DNA of 64,000 bases from Sphingomonas yunnanensis. Its GTDB lineage: Bacteria > Pseudomonadota > Alphaproteobacteria > Sphingomonadales > Sphingomonadaceae. Made by a program: the position numbers and the translations under genes. The stretch spans positions 1 through 64,000 of the forward strand of contig NZ_JAIOKB010000002.1 in NCBI RefSeq assembly GCF_019898765.1. Reading direction: 5' to 3'. A model generated the notes under the pieces. That model ran no database searches. It saw nothing but the letters and a program-made list of their open reading frames with translations, and had not been told where the DNA came from. Shown one piece after another: positions 18,330 through 26,456 of the stretch. Position 1 is the first letter of the stretch. Each line of letters begins with the position of its first letter.

Positions 18330-20135
18330 GTGACCATTCGCAACATCGCCATCCCGCGCAAGCTCGCGCTCGCCTTCGCGCTGCTGATCGCGACCTTCTC
18401 GATCGTCAGCCTCCTGGTCTTCGCCAACGTGCGCACGCTCCACCAGGTGGCGGTGACACGCGACGAGGCCAAGCTGGCCTCCGACCATGCCGATGACATG
18501 CTCAACGGCGTGGTCGAGGGGCAGAGCGCGGTGCGGGGCTATGTCCTTCTCGGGAAGCCCGCTTTCCTCGACACCTACAAGGAAAACGCGGCCGCGATCA
18601 CCGCCGCCGCGGCCGAGTTCAACCGCCATGCCGCGCGGCCCGATCAGGCCCAGCGCGTGCGCCGCTTCCTCGCGGCGGTGGAGACGTGGCAGCGTACCAA
18701 GGTGGCGCCGACGCTCTCCGCTTTCGCCGAACCGGCGACGCGCGAGCAGGCGCGCGAGCTCGCCGGCTCCAAGCAGCTCGGCGCGATGCGCGACATCATC
18801 AAGGACATACAGGCGGCACAGCAGGACTGGGTCGACAAGCAGGACGCCGCGCAGCGCCACGCCGAGACGATGGTGACGCTGGCGCTGGCGCTCGGCGGCG
18901 CGGTCGCGGTGGCGCTGGCAGCGGCGATGGGCATGCTGCTGTCGCGCTCGATCGCGCGGCCGGTGGTGGCGATCGCCTCGGTGATGGAGGAGCTCGCCGC
19001 GGGGGGGCACGAGGTGACGCTGCCCAGCGCCGACCGCCGCGACGAGATCGGCACGATGGCGCGCGCGGTGGCGGTGTTCCGCGACGCGGCGGTGGAGAAG
19101 GCGCGCGCCGAGCAGGAGCGCCAGGCGGTGTTCGCCGAGGTCGGCGGCGGGCTGGCCCGGCTCGCGGACGCCGACCTTGCCGCGCGCTTCAGCGGCTTCC
19201 CGCCGGCCTATGCCAAGCTGGAGCAGGACTTCAACGCCGCGATGGACGCGATGGCGCAGGTGATGGGCGCGGTGACCAGCGCGACCAACGGCATCAACGA
19301 CGGTGCGGCCGACATCCGCGCCGCTTCCGACGATCTCTCGCAGCGCACCGAGCAGCAGGCCGCCAGCCTGGAGGAGACCGCCGCCGCGATGGAGGAGATC
19401 ACCTCCACCGTGAAGGAGACCGCGGCGAGCGCGGCACAGGCCAACCAGACGGTCGAGGCGGCGCGGGTCGAGGCCGAGCAGTCGGCGCAGGTGGTCGAGC
19501 GCGCGGTCGCCGCGATGGGCGGGATCGAGCGCGCCTCGAGCGAGATCGGCGAGATCATCGGCGTGATCGACGCGATCGCGTTCCAGACCAACCTGCTCGC
19601 GCTGAACGCCGGGGTCGAGGCGGCGCGCGCGGGCGACGCGGGCAAGGGCTTCGCGGTGGTGGCGAGCGAGGTGCGTGCGCTGGCGCAGCGCTCCGCGGAG
19701 GCGGCGCGCGACGTCAAGGGCAAGATTACCGCCGCGACCGGCCAGGTCGACGCCGGGGTGACGCTCGTCAACGCCGCGGGCGACGCGCTGGCGCGGATCA
19801 ACGCGCGCGTCGGCGAACTCAGCGGGCTGGTGCGCACCATCGCCACCGCCGCCGAGCAGCAGGCCACCGGGCTCCAGCAGGTCAACACCGCGGTGGCCGA
19901 GATGGACAATGTCACCCAGCAGAACGCCGCGATGGTGGAGGAAGCCACCGCCGCGGCGCGCAGCCTGTCGGTGGAGGCCGACGCGCTGGCGCAGCAGGTG
20001 GCGCGGTTCCGCACCGGCGCGGCGTCGCCCCCGGCGAGCCCGGTCCACCAGTTGCAACAGCGCGCCGCGGCGGGCGTCCGCCGCCGCGCCGCGCCGCGCG
20101 CGACCGCGGTGAGCGACGACTGGTCGGGGTTCTGA
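18330..20135 (+). CDS. CHASE3-type methyl-accepting chemotaxis protein
   Basis: A 601-residue receptor. The first membrane helix (LALAFALLIATFSIVSLLVF) is followed by a helical periplasmic domain of about 150 residues with GQSAVRGYVLLGKPAFLDTY, the signature of CHASE3 sensors. A second helix near 190-210 leads to HAMP and then the signalling domain ([18 protein letters not shown]). It ends in DDWSGF, a WxxF tether tail. GTG at 18330 is chosen because AGGAGAGG lies just before it and the signal-anchor begins at once. A strong hairpin follows the stop. Confidence 0.94.
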   Translation: MTIRNIAIPRKLALAFALLIATFSIVSLLVFANVRTLHQVAVTRDEAKLASDHADDMLNGVVEGQSAVRGYVLLGKPAFLDTYKENAAAITAAAAEFNRHAARPDQAQRVRRFLAAVETWQRTKVAPTLSAFAEPATREQARELAGSKQLGAMRDIIKDIQAAQQDWVDKQDAAQRHAETMVTLALALGGAVAVALAAAMGMLLSRSIARPVVAIASVMEELAAGGHEVTLPSADRRDEIGTMARAVAVFRDAAVEKARAEQERQAVFAEVGGGLARLADADLAARFSGFPPAYAKLEQDFNAAMDAMAQVMGAVTSATNGINDGAADIRAASDDLSQRTEQQAASLEETAAAMEEITSTVKETAASAAQANQTVEAARVEAEQSAQVVERAVAAMGGIERASSEIGEIIGVIDAIAFQTNLLALNAGVEAARAGDAGKGFAVVASEVRALAQRSAEAARDVKGKITAATGQVDAGVTLVNAAGDALARINARVGELSGLVRTIATAAEQQATGLQQVNTAVAEMDNVTQQNAAMVEEATAAARSLSVEADALAQQVARFRTGAASPPASPVHQLQQRAAAGVRRRAAPRATAVSDDWSGF

Positions 20136-20140
20136 CGACG

Positions 20141-20168
20141 AACTCCTCCCCGCTCGCGGGGAGGAGTT
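20141..20168. terminator. Bidirectional terminator-like hairpin between converging genes
   Basis: A perfect 13-bp stem (AACTCCTCCCCGC pairing with its complement) with a two-base loop lies six bases after the chemoreceptor stop and before the stop of the converging MFS gene. A T-rich run follows on the plus strand. The same CTCCCC core appears in the family C repeats. Confidence 0.75.
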
Positions 20169-20194
20169 TCTTCCGTCCTTTTCGAGCGGATCGT

Positions 20195-21439
20195 CTAGCT
20201 GTACCCCATCCGCGCGCGGAACAGCTGCCCGCCCTCGATCACCCACACCAGGACCAGCACCGCGACCCCGATCGCGAGATACCCCAGCGCCAGCGGCAGC
20301 GTCGTTCCCGCGTAGGACTGGCCGATCGCGCTTCCCACCAGCACCGCGCCGATGCTGGTGATGAAACCCTGCACCGAGGAGGCGGTGCCCGCGATATGGC
20401 CGACCGGCTCCATCGCCATCGCGCCGAAGTTCGAGCCGCACAGGCCGATGCAGGTCATGCTCAGCGCCTGGAACACGATATAGCTCACCAGCGTCTCCCA
20501 CCCGGCGGTGATCACCAGCAGGTGCAGCACTGACAGCGCGATCAGCGCCAGCACCGCCGACTGCGAGATGAGCCGCGTGCCGAGCCGCTCGACCAGTCGG
20601 CTGTTGGCGAAGGAGGCGCAGCCCATCGCGCCCGCGCACAGCGCGAACAGCAACGTGAAGCGGTCGCCCGCGCCGAACTCGTCGACGAAGATCTGCTGCG
20701 CCGAGGAGACGAAGGCGATGATCCCGCCGAAGGTCAGCGACGCCGCCACGGCATAGCCGGCGGAATAGCGGTTGGTCAGCGTCAGGCGATAGTTGGCGCG
20801 GAGGTTGGCGAGCGAGATGGCGACGCGCCGCTCTACCGCCAGCGTCTCGGGCACGCGCAGCAGCGTCCAGCTCAGCACGAAGGCGGCGAAGCCGCCGAGC
20901 GCGTAGAAGATGAAGCGCCACGGCCCGAAGGCGAGCAGCCCCTGCCCCAGCGTCGGCGCCAGGATCGGCACGATGAAGAAGATCATCTGCGCGATCGACA
21001 TCGTCCGCGCCATCTGCCGCCCCGAGGCGGTGTCGCGCACGATCGCCACCGCCAGCACGCGGGTCGAGGCCGACATCAGCCCCTGCAGCAGTCGCGCGCC
21101 AAGCAGCGCCGGGAAGGTGGCGGCGCTGGCGGCAAAGACGCTGGCGGCGACGAAGCCGGCGAGCGTCACGATCAGCACGGGGCGGCGGCCGTAACGATCG
21201 GCGAGCGGGCCGTAGAGCAGCTGCCCCAGGCCGAAGCCCATCATGTAGACGGTCACGATCCACTGGCGGTGGTTGGCGGCGCTCACCGCCAGGTCGTGCC
21301 CGATGTCGGCGAGCGCGGGCAGCATGAGGTCGACGCCGAGCGCGTTGACCCCCATCAGCGCCGCGATGAAGGCGACGAACTCGCGCGGGTGCATGCCGCG
21401 CGGCGCGGGGTGCGGGTGCGGGGCGGAAAGGGGCGTCAT
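20195..21439 (-). CDS. Bcr/CflA-type major facilitator superfamily drug exporter
   Basis: The 414-residue protein has about twelve membrane helices. The first reads FVAFIAALMGVNALGVDLML, and the loop between helices 2 and 3 carries GQLLYGPLADRYGRRPVLIV, the MFS motif A in the form found in the Bcr/CflA group of proton-driven exporters. The RLLQGLMSASTRVLAVAIVR segment is the antiporter-type motif of helix 4-5. I start at ATG 21439; an upstream opening to 21517 has no sense. Substrate specificity cannot be inferred. It converges with the chemoreceptor gene. Confidence 0.88.
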   Translation of the reverse strand: MTPLSAPHPHPAPRGMHPREFVAFIAALMGVNALGVDLMLPALADIGHDLAVSAANHRQWIVTVYMMGFGLGQLLYGPLADRYGRRPVLIVTLAGFVAASVFAASAATFPALLGARLLQGLMSASTRVLAVAIVRDTASGRQMARTMSIAQMIFFIVPILAPTLGQGLLAFGPWRFIFYALGGFAAFVLSWTLLRVPETLAVERRVAISLANLRANYRLTLTNRYSAGYAVAASLTFGGIIAFVSSAQQIFVDEFGAGDRFTLLFALCAGAMGCASFANSRLVERLGTRLISQSAVLALIALSVLHLLVITAGWETLVSYIVFQALSMTCIGLCGSNFGAMAMEPVGHIAGTASSVQGFITSIGAVLVGSAIGQSYAGTTLPLALGYLAIGVAVLVLVWVIEGGQLFRARMGYS

Positions 21440-21619
21440 GCCTGCCCTATCGTCCTCCCCACGGCGGTGCACAAGCGGCTGACGGAGTTCGATTCTTGCG
21501 ACGAGAACCTGATCCATCTCCGTGGCATCGTGCTCGGGTGGATGCCGGAGCCCAGGGTTGCAGGAGGGACGCTCGTGGCTCGAGGCTCCGGCGCACGCCG
21601 GCAGACCGCTGCGGTCCGC

Positions 21620-22759
21620 CTAACCCGCGCGTCGCAGGGTGATCCGTGTCATCTCGGACGGGCGCCCCAGCCGCAGCGCGAAACCGGGCCATAGCGCGGT
21701 GCCGTTGCTGACGTAGAGCGTCATCGCGCCGACCTGGTAGCGGCGCGACACGAACCCGTCGTTGCCGCGCGCCACCAGCCGGTCGAGCCCGACGATCATC
21801 CCGCCGTGCGTGTGCCCGGAGAGCTGAAGCGCCACGCCGCGCGCCGCCGCGGCGCGCGCGTGGCGCGGCTGATGGTCGAGCAGTACCACCGGCGCGCCTG
21901 CGGGGGCGCCCGCCAGCGCCGCGCCGAGGTCGGGCGCGGGGTGGCCACTGTGCGCCGCCGAGGCGTCGGTCACGCCGGCGAGCACCAGCCGCTCGCCGCC
22001 GCGCTCCACGATCGTGTGCGCGTTCGGCAGCAGCCGCACGCCCAGCCCAGCGAGGTGCCGCATCCACGCGTCATAGTCGAAGAAATATTCGTGGTTGCCC
22101 GGGACGGCCCAGACACCGTCCGGGGCGCGCAACGTGGCGAGCGGCGTCACGTCGGCGCGGCGCATCGCCACCGAGCCGTCGATGAAGTCGCCCGTGACGA
22201 CGATCAGGTCCACGCCCGCGGCGTTGGCGCGCGCCACCATCGCCTCGGCCCAGCGCGCCGGGAACAGCTTGCTGAGGTGCAGGTCGCTGAGCTGGAGCAG
22301 CCGGTAACCGTCGAAGCGCGGCGGCAGCCCGGCGATCTCGACCGTGATGTCGCGCACCGGCGGCTGGCGCATCGCCTTGGCGACGCCGATCGCGGCGAGC
22401 AGAGCCGCCAGCCCCGCCGCAGCGTAGCGCGCGCCGTCGGGCAGCGTCGCGCCGCGGCGGACCAGTTGCGCCACCAGCAGACCGAGGTCGAGCAGCAGCT
22501 GGAGCGCGAACAGCAGCACGATCGCGCCGAACGCCCAGTTGAACAGCACTACCATCGCGCGCGGGAACTCGGGCGCGAACACCGAGCCCGAGGACAGCTT
22601 GCTCCAATAATGGAACTGCGACGCGGCGAGCAGCAGCACCGCGACCCCGCCCTTGGCCCAGAGCGGCAGCGCCAGCGGCCAGAGCGTGCGGAGCAGGACG
22701 TAGAGGCAGGGCGTCGCGAAGATCAGATGGAAGATCGTGGGTCTCCTCGCCCGCCCCAA
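21620..22759 (-). CDS. Membrane-anchored metallophosphoesterase
   Basis: The 379-residue protein has three to four hydrophobic helices in its first 140 residues and then a calcineurin-like phosphoesterase domain. Metal-binding motifs are complete: LLQLSDLHLS, VVTGDFIDGS, VPGNHEYFFD and LSGHTHGG. This layout resembles YkuE/YaeI-type envelope phosphoesterases. There is no ATG near the N-terminus; TTG at 22759 is the first usable start, but the GAGGAG ribosome-like site lies after it, so the real start may be a few codons later. The gene follows the nitronate monooxygenase gene on the same strand after 49 bases. Confidence 0.85.
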   Translation of the reverse strand: MGRARRPTIFHLIFATPCLYVLLRTLWPLALPLWAKGGVAVLLLAASQFHYWSKLSSGSVFAPEFPRAMVVLFNWAFGAIVLLFALQLLLDLGLLVAQLVRRGATLPDGARYAAAGLAALLAAIGVAKAMRQPPVRDITVEIAGLPPRFDGYRLLQLSDLHLSKLFPARWAEAMVARANAAGVDLIVVTGDFIDGSVAMRRADVTPLATLRAPDGVWAVPGNHEYFFDYDAWMRHLAGLGVRLLPNAHTIVERGGERLVLAGVTDASAAHSGHPAPDLGAALAGAPAGAPVVLLDHQPRHARAAAARGVALQLSGHTHGGMIVGLDRLVARGNDGFVSRRYQVGAMTLYVSNGTALWPGFALRLGRPSEMTRITLRRAG

Positions 22760-22808
22760 CCAGCGACACGCGCCGACGTTGCATTCACGCGACCGGCATC
22801 GCGGCGCC

Positions 22809-23870
22809 TCAGCCGGCGCGGCGCTCCAATGCGTGCGCCGCCTCGGCCATCAGCGCGGCGATGATCTCCGCGATCGGCTCCTCCCTGGTGACCATGCCGA
22901 CCGACTGACCCGCCATCACGCTGCCGTGCTCGACGTCGCCGTCGATCACCGCCCGGCGCAGCGCGCCCGCCCAATAATGTTCGATCTGGAGCTGCGCCTC
23001 GGCCATCGCCACGCGCCCCTCGTCGAGCGACGAGGCGACCTCGCGCTGCTTGGCGGTGAACAGCTCGCCGCCCGCATTCTTGAGCGCGCGCACCGGGATC
23101 ACCGGCAGCCGCGGGTCGATCTGCACGCTCGCCACCGCGTCGCGCGCGCTGGCGCGGATGAACGCCTGCTTGAACCGCGGGTGCGCGATCGACTCGGTGG
23201 CGCAGACGAAGCGCGTGCCGAGCTGGACTCCCGCCGCGCCCATGTCGAGATAGCCCGCGATCGCCTCGCCGCGGCCGATCCCGCCCGCGACGAACACCGG
23301 CAGCTGGTCGGCGATCTCGGGCAGCATCTCCTGCGCCAGCACGCTGGTCGAGACGGGGCCGATATGCCCGCCCGCCTCCATCCCCTCGATCACCAGCGCG
23401 TCCACGCCCGAGCGGATCAGCTTCTTGGCGAGCGCGAGCGTCGGCGCGAAGCAGATCACCTTCGCGCCGTCCGCCTTGATCGCCTCGAGCGAGCCCTTGG
23501 GCGGCAGGCCGCCGGCGAGCACGACATGGCCGACGCCGTGGCGCGCGCACACCGCGATCAGCTCCTCCAGCGCAGGGTGCATCGTGATCAGATTGACCCC
23601 AAACGGTTTGTCGGTGAGCGACTTGGTGCCGGCGATCTCGGCGTCGAGCAGCTCGGGGGTCATCGCGCCGCAGGCGATCACGCCGAAGCCGCCGGCGTTG
23701 GACATCGCCGCGACGAGACGGCGCTCGCTCACCCAGGACATCGCGCCGGCCATGATCGCGACCTCGCTGCCGAGGAAGGCGGCACCGCGCGCCATGCGGC
23801 GGGCGAGGCGCGCGGCGCCGCTCGCGGTGTCGGTGGCGGCAGCGGCGGCGGGAGCGAGCGTGTCGGTCAT
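22809..23870 (-). CDS. Nitronate monooxygenase (FabK-like flavoprotein)
   Basis: The 353-residue TIM-barrel flavoprotein matches the nitronate monooxygenase / 2-nitropropane dioxygenase family. Motifs include IMAGAMSWVSERRLVAAMSN, NAGGFGVIACG, DALVIEGMEAGGHIGP with the catalytic His, and PVFVAGGIGRGEAIAGYLDM plus AAGVQLGTRF, which binds FMN phosphate. These enzymes oxidise toxic alkyl nitronates. Some homologues act as enoyl-ACP reductases, so that remains an alternative. It is divergent from two tiny membrane-protein genes and precedes the phosphoesterase gene. Confidence 0.9.
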   Translation of the reverse strand: MTDTLAPAAAAATDTASGAARLARRMARGAAFLGSEVAIMAGAMSWVSERRLVAAMSNAGGFGVIACGAMTPELLDAEIAGTKSLTDKPFGVNLITMHPALEELIAVCARHGVGHVVLAGGLPPKGSLEAIKADGAKVICFAPTLALAKKLIRSGVDALVIEGMEAGGHIGPVSTSVLAQEMLPEIADQLPVFVAGGIGRGEAIAGYLDMGAAGVQLGTRFVCATESIAHPRFKQAFIRASARDAVASVQIDPRLPVIPVRALKNAGGELFTAKQREVASSLDEGRVAMAEAQLQIEHYWAGALRRAVIDGDVEHGSVMAGQSVGMVTREEPIAEIIAALMAEAAHALERRAG

Positions 23871-24028
23871 GCCCTGCCCTAATCACCCCGCGCGACGACG
23901 GCAATCACCCGCGCCGTGACCGGGCGGAGCGCAGAGGCGTTCGCCCGATTTTCCCACGCCTTCGCGGCACCGGGCGGGAAAGTTGACCTACGAGAGGAGG
24001 CAGTGGGCGGGCGAGCGAGGGAGCGGCG

Positions 24029-24145
24029 ATGTCGGACGAGAAATGGCCGCGGCGTCGGCGCGCGGCGCTGCTGCTGCTGCTGGTCGCGGCGAGCTGGGCG
24101 CTGCTCGCCGGGTCGATCGCGCTGGCGCTCACCTTGCTTCGCTGA
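24029..24145 (+). CDS. Small single-span membrane protein (38 residues), first of a twin pair
   Basis: The product starts MSDEKWPRRRRAALL and is then almost entirely one hydrophobic helix ending LALTLLR. A purine-rich ribosome site (GAGGGAG) stands about seven bases upstream. A basic patch before the helix predicts an N-in orientation. The helix contains the motif VAASW, and the gene 118 bases downstream encodes TAASW at the same place after a similar RRR patch. No function is known to me; the call rests on ribosome site, membrane helix and paired organisation. Confidence 0.6.
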   Translation: MSDEKWPRRRRAALLLLLVAASWALLAGSIALALTLLR

Positions 24146-24262
24146 GCGCCGAGAAGGCACTGAACCAAAGCGGGAAAATTTTAAATTTGTGACAGTGCTG
24201 CTCGCTTTTAGCAGCCCCGGCGCGCGCGTAATCTGGGTGAATAACAACGGGAGGGGATGATG

Positions 24263-24376
24263 ATGAACGGCATGATGTCGACGCGTCGGCGTTACTCGGT
24301 GCTCGCGGTGCTGACCGCCGCCAGCTGGGTCACGATCGCGATGGCGGCCGAGATGGTGGTGCAGTTGGCGCACTGA
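24263..24376 (+). CDS. Small single-span membrane protein (37 residues), second of a twin pair
   Basis: The product begins MNGMMSTRRRYSVLAVLTA and continues as one membrane helix with TAASWVTIAMA, ending in QLAH. Three ATGs run in tandem from 24257; I choose 24263 because the ribosome site GGGAGGGG ends at 24256 and would be too close for the first ATG. It shares the RRR patch and AASW motif with the gene at 24029-24145, suggesting ancient duplication. Function unknown. Confidence 0.6.
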   Translation: MNGMMSTRRRYSVLAVLTAASWVTIAMAAEMVVQLAH

Positions 24377-24434
24377 GCCGCGCCGAGGACGGGTCGGCGC
24401 GGTACCCGGGGGCACCGCGCCGATCGACCCTGGA

Positions 24435-24681
24435 TCAGTTGCTGTCACTGTTGTTGCTGTCGCCATTGTCGGCGACGAGCAGCACGATCCCGGTCAGCGC
24501 GGCGACGATGCTGATCAGCGTGGTGGTGGGCACCGCGGCGCCGATCGGGCTGGCGTTGGCGCTGCCGCTGGCGGCGCGCGCCGCATGCGCGACCGAGAGC
24601 GAGGACGCCGGGTTGGCGGCGGGCGGCGGGCGGCGCGAGCATCGCGGCCACGCCCGCGACGAAGTCGATGAGACGCGACAT
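24435..24681 (-). pseudogene. Small membrane protein gene, apparently frameshifted
   Basis: The ATG at 24681 has a very good ribosome site (CAGGGAG, eight bases upstream) and begins MSRLIDFVAGVAAMLAPPAA. In that frame the rest becomes an Arg/Gln-rich string typical of a wrong frame. The neighbouring frame from the same point reads NPASSLSVAHAARAAS, then a clean membrane helix (TTLISIVAALTGIVLLVA) and an Asn/Asp-rich tail to the stop at 24435. The switch would fall in a CGCCGCCCGCCGCC tract, where an indel is easy. Together they would encode a roughly 80-residue protein with one certain helix. A sequencing error is as likely as a true mutation. Confidence 0.5.
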
Positions 24682-24784
24682 TCGGTGATCTCCCTGGACG
24701 GCGCCACCGCTGCACGCGGCGCGTGATTCTGCCTAGAACAGGCTGTTTTTGCAGTGATTTGACAATCGCGGCGTGGGGGGCATT

Positions 24785-24955
24785 CAACCCTCCCCTGCAA
24801 GGGGAGGGGGGCCGCCGCGCGCAGCGCGGTGGTGGAGGGGGCTCTCCTCGCGGAGGAACGCCTGTTGATAGCGTGCTCGACGCAAGTCGCGCGCGCGGAT
24901 GGCCCGCTTCACCACCGCTTCGCGGCGGTCCCCCTCCCCGCGCGAGGGGAAGATA
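24785..24955. repeat. Family C double-hairpin repeat, copy 1
   Basis: Two GC-rich half-elements face each other. The left has CCCTCCCC paired with GGGGAGGG, a second hairpin of GC-rich arms and then GGTGGAGGGGG. The right mirrors this, ending in CCCCCTCCCCGC and GAGGGGA. It fills the space after the stop of the receiver-kinase gene and may help end transcription. Confidence 0.7.
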
Positions 24956-24960
24956 TGTTT

Positions 24961-25998
24961 TTACCGGATCGCCGCCGCCAGCACCGCGCGCGTGCCGCGG
25001 TGTGCCGCGTCATAGTCGAGCGCGGCGTCGAGGCTCTGCGCCATCGCGCGGATCAGCCGCGAGCCCACGCCGGTGCCCTTCGGCCCGTCGTCGCCGATGC
25101 CGATCCCGTCGTCCTCCACCACCAGGCGGAAGCGCAGCTCGCCGTCGCGCGCCAACGCGATCCGCACCTCACCGTCGCCCGCGGGATAAGCGTATTTGCA
25201 GGCGTTGCTGACCAGCTCGGTGACGATCACGCCGAGTGACACGGCGCGATCGGTCGGCAGCCGCAGCGGCTCGGCGGCGAGGCTCAGCCGGCGCGGCGCC
25301 TCGCTGGTCGACCAGGTCGCGCCCAGCTCCTCGATCAGCTGCGCGAGATACTCGCGCATCTCGACGTGCTCGACGTCGTCGCCGGTGTAGAGCCGGCGGT
25401 GAACCTGCGCGATCGCGCTGATGCGGCGCTGCGTGTCCTCCAGTGCGGCACGCGCGCCGGGGTCCTCGAGCGCGCTCGACTGCATCCGCACCATCGCGGA
25501 GACGAGCTGGAGCGAGTTGGCGACGCGGTGGTTCACTTCCGCCAACAGCGCTTCCAGCCGCGCGTTGCTGGCGCGCAGGTCGGATTCGGCGCGGGTCTTG
25601 AGCGCCTCGATCTCGGCGCGCGCCAGCACCTGGCGGAAGGTGGCGTCGAGCAGGTCGAAGAAGTCGTCGCCGGGCGTCTTCACCACGTAATCCGCCGCGC
25701 CAGCGCGCAGCGCCGCCACCGCCACGCGGGTCTCCTCCGATCCGCTGACATAGACCACCGCCGGCGGCGCGGGCAGCGCCTGCAGCCGCTCGAGCGTCTC
25801 CAGCCCGTCGATGCCGGGCATGTAGTGGTCGACCGCGACGAGGTCGAACGGCTCGGCCGCGGCCGCCGTCACACCCGCCTCGCCGCCGTCGGCGGTGGTG
25901 ACCTGATAGCCGCGCCGCTCGAGCGCGCGCGCCACCAACCGGCGGATGCCGGCGTCGTCGTCGATGTAGAGGATGCGGGTGGCCGCGGGGTCGCTCAC
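24961..25998 (-). CDS. Receiver-HisKA_2 sensor histidine kinase
   Basis: This 345-residue cytosolic protein begins with a receiver (ILYIDDDAGIRR, phospho-acceptor D57 in VAVDHYMPG, KTP lysine). A short coiled coil leads to a HisKA_2 dimerisation domain, LLAEVNHRVANSLQLVSAM, whose His is the phosphorylation site. The HATPase has TELVSNACKYAYP and DDGIGIGDDGPKGTGVGS. Receiver-first kinases of this class usually take phosphate from a partner and pass it to a response regulator. It sits last in a run of four minus-strand signalling genes, eight bases after the lone receiver. Confidence 0.9.
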   Translation of the reverse strand: MSDPAATRILYIDDDAGIRRLVARALERRGYQVTTADGGEAGVTAAAAEPFDLVAVDHYMPGIDGLETLERLQALPAPPAVVYVSGSEETRVAVAALRAGAADYVVKTPGDDFFDLLDATFRQVLARAEIEALKTRAESDLRASNARLEALLAEVNHRVANSLQLVSAMVRMQSSALEDPGARAALEDTQRRISAIAQVHRRLYTGDDVEHVEMREYLAQLIEELGATWSTSEAPRRLSLAAEPLRLPTDRAVSLGVIVTELVSNACKYAYPAGDGEVRIALARDGELRFRLVVEDDGIGIGDDGPKGTGVGSRLIRAMAQSLDAALDYDAAHRGTRAVLAAAIR

Positions 25999-26006
25999 GG
26001 CGGGGC

Positions 26007-26456
26007 TCAGTTCGCCCCGTCGAGGTCGGGCACCTGGATCACCGACAGGAATAGCCCGAGCTGGCGGATCGCCTGGGCGAAGCTCTCATAGTTGACGGGC
26101 TTGGTGATGTAGACGTTGGCGCCGAGATCGTAGCAGCGCTGGATCTCGCGCGCATCGTCGGTGGTGGTCAGCACCACCACGGGCGTCCGCTTGACCGGAC
26201 CGTCGCTGTTCTTGATCCGCGTCAGGATGTCGGTGCCGCTCATGTCGGGCAGGTTGAGATCGAGCAGGATCAGCGCCGGGCCGCTCAGCGCGGGGCCGAC
26301 CGGATCGTTGAAGATATAGTCGAGCGCGCTCGTCCCATCGGTGAAGTGGCGGATCTCGTTGAGGATGCCGGCGCGACGGATGTTCTTCTCGATGAGGCGC
26401 GCGTGGCCCTCGTCGTCCTCGATCATGACGATGCCGACCGACTGATGCGCGTTCAT
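26007..26456 (-). CDS. Stand-alone receiver (CheY-like, Rcp1 type)
   Basis: The 149-residue protein is a single receiver domain: acidic pocket E13-D14-D15, phospho-acceptor D66 in LILLDLNLPDMSG, TTTDD and ITKPVNYE with the conserved Lys. The extended loop around FNDPVGPALSGPALILL is typical of the Rcp1 subgroup, partners of phytochrome-type and CHASE3 kinases. Its start overlaps the stop of the upstream CHASE3 kinase gene by four bases, so the two are presumably a cognate pair. Confidence 0.92.
   Translation of the reverse strand: MNAHQSVGIVMIEDDEGHARLIEKNIRRAGILNEIRHFTDGTSALDYIFNDPVGPALSGPALILLDLNLPDMSGTDILTRIKNSDGPVKRTPVVVLTTTDDAREIQRCYDLGANVYITKPVNYESFAQAIRQLGLFLSVIQVPDLDGAN

Noticed and set aside
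18300..21263. Very long minus-strand open frame across the chemoreceptor gene
   Set aside because: It is antisense to a well-supported chemoreceptor and MFS gene and its translation is low-complexity Arg/His/Gly; high GC opens such frames by chance.
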